Shown here piece after piece: positions 1 through 6,161 of a stretch of 64,000 nucleotides of DNA. Origin of the DNA: Miltoncostaea sp963771025 (GTDB taxonomy: Bacteria; Actinomycetota; Thermoleophilia; Miltoncostaeales; Miltoncostaeaceae); contig CAVYRL010000003.1 in the NCBI GenBank assembly GCA_963771025.1, forward strand, positions 1 to 64,000. The letters are read 5' to 3'. Position numbers and translations under genes: made by a program. The notes beneath the pieces were generated by a model. The model did no database searches. It was given only the letters and a program-made list of their open reading frames with translations, and was not told the DNA's origin. Numbering within the stretch: the first letter of the stretch is position 1; each line of letters begins with the position of its first letter.

Positions 1-364
1 GGCCCTGGTCGCGTTGCCCGCTCTCGCCAGCTCGCCCGAACGAGTACGCCCGCGCGGAGAATGAGCTGGTCGAGGAGATCTGGGCGATGGCCCGCGATAC
101 CGCGCCCTGCCTAGCTCGCAACCACGCTCTCACGGCCTCGGAGTGCCGAGCGACCCGGGATCGGGCGTCGCGGTACATGAAGACGCTGCTGGCGACGACC
201 CAGATGAAGAACTGCACGACCATCGGCAGGCCGAGCCCAACCGCCAAGTCCGACGACGTGGACACCACACTGCCAAGTCCGAGCACTCCGAACAGTCCGA
301 CGAGCAGTCCGAGCCAGCCGTACCAGGCGGGCCGCAACCCGTGCATCAAGACCGGGATGCTCAC
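1..364 (-). CDS. Small membrane protein, runs off the left edge
   Basis: The frame opens at GTG 364 in a GTGA overlap with the stop of the HTH gene upstream and stays open to position 1. The first ~60 codons read as a protein with two hydrophobic segments: a Trp/Gly/Leu-rich one near residues 14-34 and a Val/Phe/Ile-rich one near residues 48-64 followed by a basic stretch (YRDARSR). Beyond about residue 75 the composition is less protein-like, so the real end may be close to the window edge. No family is recognised. The overlap suggests co-transcription with the HTH gene on the presumed integrated element. Confidence 0.45.
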   Translation of the reverse strand, partial: MSIPVLMHGLRPAWYGWLGLLVGLFGVLGLGSVVSTSSDLAVGLGLPMVVQFFIWVVASSVFMYRDARSRVARHSEAVRAWLRARQGAVSRAIAQISSTSSFSARAYSFGRAGESGQRDQG

Positions 365-543
365 GGCCGCTGGCGCAGGTCGTAGGCGGTGCGGCGGGCG
401 ATCCCCGACGCCTTCGCCGCCTCAGCGACGGTGGCGCCCTCGGCGAGCACCTCGAGGAATCGCTCTTTCGCCTCGTCCGGGGTCTTGGCAGTGCGTCGGC
501 TCAACGGATGCAGCTCCTTGTGGCTGGCGCACGACTGGCGCAC
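361..543 (-). CDS. 60-residue helix-turn-helix protein
   Basis: GTG start at 543. Residues 20-60 form a compact HTH of the resolvase/transposase type: a helix with PDEAKERFLEVLAEG, then ATVAEAAKASGIARRTAYDL, ending three residues later. Codon use is strongly coding. The protein is too short for a catalytic domain, so it is a small DNA-binding regulator or the remaining HTH end of a larger protein. It overlaps the downstream membrane-protein gene by GTGA and lies close to the excisionase-like gene, which fits a mobile-element accessory module. Confidence 0.55.
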   Translation of the reverse strand: MRQSCASHKELHPLSRRTAKTPDEAKERFLEVLAEGATVAEAAKASGIARRTAYDLRQRP

Positions 544-595
544 GCCCCCTCGTTTGCAGGGAGTTCATGGGCGACAGCGGTTATGGACACCGCGT

Positions 596-820
596 TCATC
601 TCGCCTCCAGAGCACGGGATGCCGACTCGTCGAGCCAGCGATCGAGCTCACGCACGGCGATGAAGCGGCGCCGGCCAACGCGACTGACCCTGAGCTCCGG
701 CATGACCTGCTCGTCGAAGAAGGTCCGGGAGCAACCGATGGCCGCAGCCGCCTCGTCTGGCGAGAGGGCGAGCCGGCCAGGGAGCGCGGCCGAGTCGAGG
801 AGTCGTGGAGCGCTGGTCAT
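596..820 (-). CDS. Excisionase-like (MerR/HTH_17-type) DNA-binding protein
   Basis: A 74-residue protein from ATG 820; an in-frame ATG at 907 would add 29 low-complexity Arg-rich residues and is less likely. The core reads LSPDEAAAAIGCSRTFFDE, then a wing with RVSRVGRRRFIAVRELDRWLDE. That is the layout of the small excisionase/'DNA-binding domain, excisionase family' proteins that accompany integrases. No integrase is visible in the window. The gene lies on the 3' side of the tRNA-Cys, where tRNA-targeted elements insert. Confidence 0.6.
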   Translation of the reverse strand: MTSAPRLLDSAALPGRLALSPDEAAAAIGCSRTFFDEQVMPELRVSRVGRRRFIAVRELDRWLDESASRALEAR

Positions 821-939
821 CGAAGGGCTCTCGCGCGCGCGTAGGCGGGTGCGGACCCGGCGAGGATCCATCCATATCGGTGGCCTTGAACCCGGCACCT
901 GGGCCACCGTCCCCCATTAGGGGGGGACGGGTGTCCCCC

Positions 940-1046
940 AGCGTCCCCGGGGGTATCCCCGCCCCTTGGACAAGCGGTTCTTGCCTAGCGTCCCCGGGGG
1001 TGTCCCCCGTCTGGTTCTGCGAGAGCGTCCCCGAGGGTGTCCCCCG
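940..1046. repeat. Three imperfect direct repeats
   Basis: Copies at about 940-961, 987-1009 and 1024-1046 share the core GTCCCCGGGGGTGTCCCC, with G/A changes at two positions. They begin 47 and 37 bp apart. Each copy is itself nearly an inverted repeat (CCCC..GGGG..CCCC). They lie between the excisionase-like gene and the next plus-strand gene, so they could be excisionase or replication-protein sites (inference). Confidence 0.6.
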
Positions 1047-1468
1047 ACTCGCGAGATGAGAGTGGGCCACCGATTGGAACGCTGAAAGAGGTTGTCGAGT
1101 TCTGGCTCAGCAACAGCATGCCGAGAATCAGCGACGAGATGGGCCTGGCACAGATCTCCGAAGACCAGTCGTCCTCCTTCAGCCTTGAAGCCGAGGGTTT
1201 CAGTGTCCGGACCCCGCGTGGCCAGGAGCGAATCTATCTTCAACACACAACAGCTTCGGGTATCTCGGGCCCTTCACCGGTCGCCAAGTTGCAGGCGGTG
1301 GGTCAGACAGAGATCCGGGTCTCGGAGGTGGAGCTTCAGCACGGCCGGCTTGGAGAGGTCTTGTACTCGCAAGGCGAGGGTCGCTTCCGCGGCGAGAACG
1401 CCCTCTGGGTCGTCACCGAGGACGAAGAGGGCGGCAAGCTGACCATCAGAACCCGGGACGCGAAGTAG
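1037..1468 (+). CDS. Hypothetical protein
   Basis: The frame from GTG 1037 gives 143 residues ending in TRDAK. The coding signal is clear from about codon 13 onward (KEVVEFWLSNSMPRISDEMG...). Third positions are less GC-biased than in neighbouring genes, with several AAA, CTT, GGT and ACA codons, consistent with foreign DNA. The true start is uncertain: GTG 1037 lies inside the direct repeats, CTG 1082 and ATG 1118 are alternatives, and none has a good Shine-Dalgarno sequence. It is an Asp/Glu-rich soluble protein with no signal peptide, and I do not recognise it. Confidence 0.5.
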   Translation: MSPDSRDESGPPIGTLKEVVEFWLSNSMPRISDEMGLAQISEDQSSSFSLEAEGFSVRTPRGQERIYLQHTTASGISGPSPVAKLQAVGQTEIRVSEVELQHGRLGEVLYSQGEGRFRGENALWVVTEDEEGGKLTIRTRDAK

Positions 1469-1602
1469 GGCGGCGCGCGCCAGTTGCGCGCCAGCGAGCG
1501 CCACGCGAGGCGGGATCTGACGGGTCTTCGCGGAAGGCCCCGGGGGCTGTCCCTTTCGCGAGATCCCACTCCACACGCCGGGATCCCGCTGTCCATCAGA
1601 GA

Positions 1603-1674
1603 GGCGACGATGGGAGTCGAACCCATGAATAACGGTTTTGCAGACCGCCGCGTTAGCCACTTCGCCACGTCGCC
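1603..1674 (-). tRNA. tRNA-Cys (GCA)
   Basis: On the minus strand the 72 nt fold as a cloverleaf: acceptor GGCGACG/CGTCGCC, anticodon stem GCGGT/ACCGT with loop CTGCAAA (anticodon GCA), and T arm ATGGG-TTCGACT-CCCAT. CCA is not encoded. Its 3' end faces the excisionase-like gene, which is the usual geometry for an element integrated at a tRNA gene. Confidence 0.95.
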
Positions 1675-1707
1675 AGGCGATCGCAGGGTAGCAGCGGCGC
1701 GGTGCCC

Positions 1708-2169
1708 TCAGATGGGCGTTCTGGCGTCGCCGATCCAGTAGCGGGGGCCCGGCCCGGCGGCCCCCGCGCGGTCGCCGGGATTGGCGTAGGCGCAGCGGTC
1801 CAGCGACAGGCAGCCGCACCCGATGCACTCGGCGAGGCCCGCGCGCAGGCGCTCGAGCTCGGCGATACGAGCGTCGATGCGCGCGCTCCACGAACTCGAC
1901 AGGCGTGACCAGTCGCGCCGGTTGGGGACGCGCCCGTCGGGAAGCCCGGCCAGCTCGTCGCGGATCTCGTCGAGCGTGAGCCCCACCCGCTGCGCGAAGA
2001 CGATGAAGGCCACCCGGCGCAGGACGGAGCGCGGATATCGTCGGTGGCCGGCGGGGGTGCGGTCCGAGGCGATCAGGCCGCGCTCCTCGTAGAAGCGCAG
2101 CGCCGATGTCGCCACCCCGCTGCGGGCCGCGATCTCGCCGATGGTCAGCAGGTCGTCCACGCAGCACAT
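1708..2169 (-). CDS. soxR: Redox-sensing MerR-family regulator SoxR
   Basis: SoxR is a [2Fe-2S] MerR-family activator triggered by redox-cycling compounds. The N-terminal winged helix is clear (TIGEIAARSGVATSALRFYEERGL). A dimerisation helix follows, then the cluster motif CIGCGCLSLDRC (C-x2-C-x-C-x5-C) that distinguishes SoxR from other MerR proteins. From ATG 2169 it is 153 residues, close to E. coli SoxR (154). The GTG at 2202 is rejected because it falls inside the SoxR box upstream. The gene is divergent from an oxidoreductase pair that is its likely target. Confidence 0.92.
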   Translation of the reverse strand: MCCVDDLLTIGEIAARSGVATSALRFYEERGLIASDRTPAGHRRYPRSVLRRVAFIVFAQRVGLTLDEIRDELAGLPDGRVPNRRDWSRLSSSWSARIDARIAELERLRAGLAECIGCGCLSLDRCAYANPGDRAGAAGPGPRYWIGDARTPI

Positions 2170-2190
2170 GCCAGCACGACTCGCCCTGGA

Positions 2191-2208
2191 CTTCAAGTGC
2201 ACTTGAGG
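2191..2208. promoter_or_regulatory. SoxR box (operator)
   Basis: The 18-mer CTTCAAGTGCACTTGAGG matches the E. coli soxS operator CCTCAAGTTAACTTGAGG except for the central four bases and one end base. It contains the perfect palindrome CAAGTGCACTTG. A -35-like TGGACT (2187-2192) overlaps its left edge on the plus strand, as in soxS, but no good -10 is visible on either strand. It lies 21 bp upstream of soxR and about 155 bp upstream of the flavin oxidoreductase gene. Confidence 0.85.
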
Positions 2209-2362
2209 ATGCGGGGATCCTCCCGGACATCGGGTCGTGATGAGGGAGGGCGACGAGGGAGGTCACCGATTCGTCCGCGGCGCGCCGCCCGTGGCCATGG
2301 CGGGGGCTCGCGGCGCGGGGAGCGGGCGTCGCGGCGCCCGGATGGCCTAGCCTCCGGGGAAG

Positions 2363-3385
2363 ATGGCCGACACACCTCCGCTCTCCGTGCTCGACCTCGT
2401 GCCGGTGACAGCGGGCTCCACTCCGCGCGACGCACTCCACAACAGCCGCGAGCTCGCCCGGCACGCCGAGCGGCTGGGCTACCGCCGCTACTGGGTCGCC
2501 GAGCACCACAACATGACCGGCATCGCGAGCGCCGCGACGTCCGTGGTGCTGGGCTACATCGCCGAGGGCACCAGAACGATCCGCGTCGGCGCCGGCGGGA
2601 TCATGCTGCCCAACCACTCGCCGATGGTGATCGCCGAGCAGTTCGGGACGCTCGAGTCCCTCTACCCCGGCCGCATCGACCTCGGCCTGGGTCGGGCCCC
2701 GGGGTCGGATCAGATGACGGCGCGGGCACTGCGGCGCAACCACGCCACGGCCGACGACTTCCCCCGGGACGTCCTGGAGCTGCAGGCGCTGCTCGCCCCG
2801 GTCGCGCCGGGACAGGCGGTGCAGGCCGTGCCCGGCGGAGGCCTCGAGGTGCCGCTGTGGATCCTCGGCTCCAGCACGTTCGGGGCCCAGCTCGCCGCGA
2901 TGCTGGGCCTTCCCTACGCCTTCGCCTCGCACTTCGCGCCGGACGCGATGATGGAGGCGCTCGAGCTCTACCGCACCCGGTTCGAGCCCTCCGCCCAGCT
3001 ACAGGAGCCGTACGCCATGGCCGGCCTCAATGTGTTCGCGGCAGAGACCGGCGCCGAGGCGACGCGCCTGTTCACCTCGGTGCAGCGGGCGTTCACGGAC
3101 CTGCTGCGGGGCACGCCGGGGCCATACCGGCCGCCGCTCGACGACATCGACGCGTACTGGACCGGGCCGGAACGGGACCACGTCTCGCGCATGCTGCGCC
3201 ACTCCTTGGTCGGAGACCCCGAGACGGTGCGCGCCGGCATCGACGCGTTCGTCCAGCTCACGGCGGTGGACGAGCTGATGATCGTCTCGGCCATCCATGA
3301 CCACGGCGCCCGGATCCGATCGTTCGAGATCCTGGCGGAGGTCGCGGAGGTCTCCGCCCCCGAGCGCCTGGGGATGCCCTCCTGA
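2363..3385 (+). CDS. Luciferase-like (LLM) flavin-dependent oxidoreductase
   Basis: A 340-residue bacterial-luciferase-fold oxidoreductase of the MsnO8-like group, expected to bind FMN/F420-type flavin. Family signatures are an N-terminal strand SVLDLVPV, RYWVAEHHNMTGIASAATSV (residues ~43-62), IRVGAGGIMLPNHSPMVIAEQFGTL and the LGRAPGSD loop. ATG 2363 has GGGGA 3-7 nt upstream, and a TAGCCT box nearby could also give a very short leader. The stop overlaps the next gene. The SoxR box upstream suggests redox-stress control (inference); the substrate is unknown. Confidence 0.85.
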   Translation: MADTPPLSVLDLVPVTAGSTPRDALHNSRELARHAERLGYRRYWVAEHHNMTGIASAATSVVLGYIAEGTRTIRVGAGGIMLPNHSPMVIAEQFGTLESLYPGRIDLGLGRAPGSDQMTARALRRNHATADDFPRDVLELQALLAPVAPGQAVQAVPGGGLEVPLWILGSSTFGAQLAAMLGLPYAFASHFAPDAMMEALELYRTRFEPSAQLQEPYAMAGLNVFAAETGAEATRLFTSVQRAFTDLLRGTPGPYRPPLDDIDAYWTGPERDHVSRMLRHSLVGDPETVRAGIDAFVQLTAVDELMIVSAIHDHGARIRSFEILAEVAEVSAPERLGMPS

Positions 3386-4725
3386 CGGATCGCTTCGAGG
3401 CGATCGTGATCGGGTCCGGATCGGGAGGCCGGGGGGTCGCGAGACGGCTCGCCGCGTCCGGGATGAACGTGGCGATCGTCGAGTCGGCGATGGTCGGCGG
3501 CGAGTGCCCGTACTGGGCATGCATGCCCGCCAAGACCCTGCTGCGTCCGCCCGAGGCCGTCGCATCGGCCAACCGCGTGCCCGGCGTGGCCGCGCGCGTC
3601 GACAGCTGGGACGAGGTGGTGGCCTTCCGCGACGAGGTCACCTCCGGCTTCGACGACGCCGCGAAGGCCGAGCGCTACCGCGGGTTCGGCATCACGATCC
3701 TGCGCGGACACGGACGCCTGGCGGGCCCCGGCGTGGTCGAGGTCGACGGCACGCCCCACCTCACCGAGCGCATCGTGATCGCGACGGGCAGCGAGACCAC
3801 CCCGCTCGCCATCGAGGGCCTGGCCACGATCGCGTACTGGACCAACCGAGACGCCCTCGCGATCACGGAGGTCCCCGAGAGCGTGGCGATCCTCGGCGGT
3901 GGGCCGGTCGGGGTCGAGCTGGGCCAGATGCTGGCGCGCTACGGCAGCCGCGTGCAGATCGTCGAGCCCTCCGATCGCCTGCTGGCCAAGGAGGAGCCCG
4001 TCGTCGGGACGACCATCGCGACGGCCCTCAGCGCCGAGGGCATCGACGTCCATCTGGGCACGCGCGTCGTGTCAGTCGCGCCTCAGGGCGCCCGTGTGCT
4101 GGCCCGGCTGGCGAGCGGCGCCGAGCTGGACGTCGCGCGGGTGGTCCTCGCGGCCGGCCGCCGGCCGCGTCTCGAGGGGATCGGCCTGGAGACCGTCGGC
4201 ATCACGCCCGGCGAGAGGGGCATCCCGGTCGACGAACGCTGTCGCGCGGCCGAGGGCGTCTGGGCCGTCGGCGACGTGACCGGCGTCGGACAGTTCACCC
4301 ACGTCGCGGCCTACCAGGCGCGCATCGTGTGCGGCGACATCGCGGGCGAGACGGTGAGGGCCGACTACCGCGCGGTGCCGCGCGTCGTGTTCTGCGATCC
4401 CGAGGTCGCCGCCGTCGGCATGACCGCGGCCCAGGCCGAGGAGGCGGGCATCGCGATCGCGACAGCCACCGTGGAGCTCGACTCCCTCGAGCGGAGCACC
4501 ACCTACGGGCGCGACATCACCGGTGCGGCGGGGGTGCTCGCCGACCGGCGGCGCGGCGTCCTGATCGGCGCCTTCGCCGTGGGCCCGCTCTCCTCCGAAT
4601 GGATCCATCTCGCGGTGCTGGCGGTGAAGGCCGCGACACCGATCGACGTGCTGCGCGACACGATCGTTCAATTCCCGACCTTCTCGGAGGCCTTCGTCAC
4701 CGCCGTCCGCGACCTGGACATCTGA
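3382..4725 (+). CDS. FAD-dependent pyridine nucleotide-disulfide oxidoreductase
   Basis: A flavoprotein disulfide reductase of the dihydrolipoyl dehydrogenase/mercuric reductase family, 447 residues. The FAD Rossmann motif (IVIGSGSGGRG) starts at residue 8. The redox-active pair is CPYWAC within GGECPYWACMPAKTLL, a known variant of GGTCxNxGCxPSK. The NAD site is ILGGGPVGVELGQ, the second FAD motif is VWAVGDVTG, and the C-terminal dimerisation domain is complete. The first in-frame GTG (3406) would cut the first beta strand, so CTG 3382, in a CTGA overlap with the previous stop, is the better start. Probably co-regulated with the upstream LLM gene. Confidence 0.85.
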   Translation: MTDRFEAIVIGSGSGGRGVARRLAASGMNVAIVESAMVGGECPYWACMPAKTLLRPPEAVASANRVPGVAARVDSWDEVVAFRDEVTSGFDDAAKAERYRGFGITILRGHGRLAGPGVVEVDGTPHLTERIVIATGSETTPLAIEGLATIAYWTNRDALAITEVPESVAILGGGPVGVELGQMLARYGSRVQIVEPSDRLLAKEEPVVGTTIATALSAEGIDVHLGTRVVSVAPQGARVLARLASGAELDVARVVLAAGRRPRLEGIGLETVGITPGERGIPVDERCRAAEGVWAVGDVTGVGQFTHVAAYQARIVCGDIAGETVRADYRAVPRVVFCDPEVAAVGMTAAQAEEAGIAIATATVELDSLERSTTYGRDITGAAGVLADRRRGVLIGAFAVGPLSSEWIHLAVLAVKAATPIDVLRDTIVQFPTFSEAFVTAVRDLDI

Positions 4726-4741
4726 CCGCGGTCGAGGACGA

Positions 4742-5089
4742 CTAGCGCCGGGAGCGACGCTCCAGGCGGTGCCTGTCGTCCGGCGGGACGAGCGCGAGGT
4801 ACTCGGGGTGGGCCGCGATCCAGGCCACGACGAACGAGCAGGCCGGCAGCGCCTGCAGGTCCCGCGCGCGAACGTCGTCGAGCGCGAAGCGGACGATCTG
4901 GTCGGCGACGCCCCGCCCCTCCCAATCGGGCGACACGAGCGTGTGCGTGAACGCCATCACCCCGTCGCGAAGCTCGTAGCTGGCGATCCCCACCAGCGCG
5001 TCGTCGTGAGTCGCCTCGTAGCGGCTCTCCTCGACGTTCTCGCGAACCGCCACCTCGAGGGGCGCCGGGACCCGATGAATATCGCTCAT
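4742..5089 (-). CDS. GNAT-like N-acetyltransferase (Acetyltransf_CG type)
   Basis: A 115-residue protein from ATG 5089. It has the short GCN5-related fold seen in the pfam14542-type family: a curved sheet with EESRYEATHDDALVGIASYEL, the acetyl-CoA loop VSPDWEGRGVADQIVRFAL, then LQALPACSFVVAWIAAHPEYLALVP. These proteins are usually stand-alone and their acceptor is unknown. It is convergent with the flavoprotein gene, 16 bp away. Confidence 0.8.
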   Translation of the reverse strand: MSDIHRVPAPLEVAVRENVEESRYEATHDDALVGIASYELRDGVMAFTHTLVSPDWEGRGVADQIVRFALDDVRARDLQALPACSFVVAWIAAHPEYLALVPPDDRHRLERRSRR

Positions 5090-5176
5090 CGCATCATCGT
5101 AGTGACGGACCGGCGAGACGGACGCGGCCTGGCCGGCGTCCTGCCGGCGGCAGCCGCTCACATCGTGCACAACGAC

Positions 5177-5200
5177 GAAGGCCCCCGGACGGGGGCCTTC
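5177..5200 (-). terminator. Hairpin terminator after tRNA-Gly
   Basis: A perfect 10-bp stem GAAGGCCCCC/GGGGGCCTTC with a 4-nt loop lies 5 nt beyond the tRNA 3' end. On the transcribed minus strand it is followed by GTCGTTGTG rather than a strong U-tract, as often in GC-rich actinobacteria. Confidence 0.7.
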
Positions 5201-5205
5201 TCAGA

Positions 5206-5278
5206 GCGGGTGATGGGACTCGAACCCACGACCTTCTGCATGGCAAGCAGACGCTCTAGCCAACTGAGCTACACCCGC
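5206..5278 (-). tRNA. tRNA-Gly (GCC)
   Basis: A 73-nt cloverleaf on the minus strand: acceptor GCGGGTG/CACCCGC, D arm GCTC..GAGC, anticodon stem TCTGC/GCAGA with loop TTGCCAT (anticodon GCC), and T arm GTGGG-TTCGAGT-CCCAT. CCA is not encoded. It is the last gene downstream of the sigma factor/EF-G/Nif3 run. Confidence 0.96.
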
Positions 5279-5343
5279 GAAGCCGGGGAAGTGTACCGGC
5301 CGGGGACGGGTGGCTCAATCCGGCGGGCGCGCGCCGGGCGGGC

Positions 5344-6126
5344 TCAGGCCACCTGCCACGGATCGGTGTCGGCCTCGGCGAAGCGGACCTCCACGCCCTC
5401 GGGAGCAAGGCTCTTCTCGAGCGCCTTCGTCCAGCGCTTCAGCACGGTCCGCTCGGCGCGGGCGTGCGGCAGGCAGACCAGGGGCAGGCCCTCGGCGCGG
5501 TCCGCGTCGTGGTACTTGAGGTCGCTGGTCACAAGGGCGTCGGCCCCGGCTGCGCGCGCGTCGCCGATCATCGCGCCCCCCGACCCGGTGCAGCAGGCGA
5601 CGCGCTCGATGCGGGCCCACGGGTCGCCCGCGTACGTCACGAGGCCGTGCCCGAAGCCGGCCGTCACCCTCTGCACGAGCCCGGCCAGCGTGGTCGGCCG
5701 CACCGCGCCCACGCGGCCGAGCCCCGCCGCCGGATCGGCCGGATCGGGCTTCAGCGGCTCCGAGGGCCCGATGCCGAGCACCTCGGCCATCAGGTCGTTG
5801 AGCCCGCCCCTGGCCGAGTCGAGGTTGGTGTGGGCGGCGACCACCGCCACCCGTGACTCGGCCGCGCGCAGCACCAACTCGGCGGCCGTGCCGTCGTCGG
5901 TCAGGGCGGACAGCGCGGGGAATATCGGCGGATGGTGCGTGACCACCGCGTCGCAGCCGTGCTCGCGCGCCTCTCCGAGCACCTCGTCGCGCAGCTCGAG
6001 GGCCACGAGCACACCGCGCACCGGGTGATTGGAGCGCCCGACGAGCAGGCCGACGTTGTCCCACTCCTCGGCGAGCGACGTGGGCGCGAGCCGCTCGACC
6101 GCGGCGAGGAGCTGGGCGACGAGCAC
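5344..6126 (-). CDS. Nif3/YbgI-family dinuclear metal-centre protein
   Basis: A 260-residue NIF3-family protein ('GTP cyclohydrolase I type 2' in older annotation), a toroidal hexamer with two metals per subunit. Metal-ligand motifs are EEWDNVGLLVG, VVTHHPPIF, AAHTNLDSARGG and the C-terminal DALVTSDLKYHDA with a late HARAE. The GTG start at 6126 sits 6 nt downstream of TAGAGT on the minus strand, so the gene may be leaderless. It follows the EF-G-like gene by 35 bp. The physiological reaction is not settled for this family. Confidence 0.88.
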   Translation of the reverse strand: MLVAQLLAAVERLAPTSLAEEWDNVGLLVGRSNHPVRGVLVALELRDEVLGEAREHGCDAVVTHHPPIFPALSALTDDGTAAELVLRAAESRVAVVAAHTNLDSARGGLNDLMAEVLGIGPSEPLKPDPADPAAGLGRVGAVRPTTLAGLVQRVTAGFGHGLVTYAGDPWARIERVACCTGSGGAMIGDARAAGADALVTSDLKYHDADRAEGLPLVCLPHARAERTVLKRWTKALEKSLAPEGVEVRFAEADTDPWQVA

Positions 6127-6161
6127 CCCGCCACTCTAGAGCGTGACGGCCGTCGCCCTCC

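Noticed and set aside
3..180. Plus-strand frame starting before the window with a helical-looking stretch around positions 39-90
   Set aside because: The reading becomes low-complexity Arg/Pro/Ser soon after and conflicts with the better minus-strand coding signal; it cannot be supported.
2170..2202. Longer soxR start at GTG 2202
   Set aside because: The codon lies inside the SoxR box; ATG 2169 gives the family length of about 153 residues.
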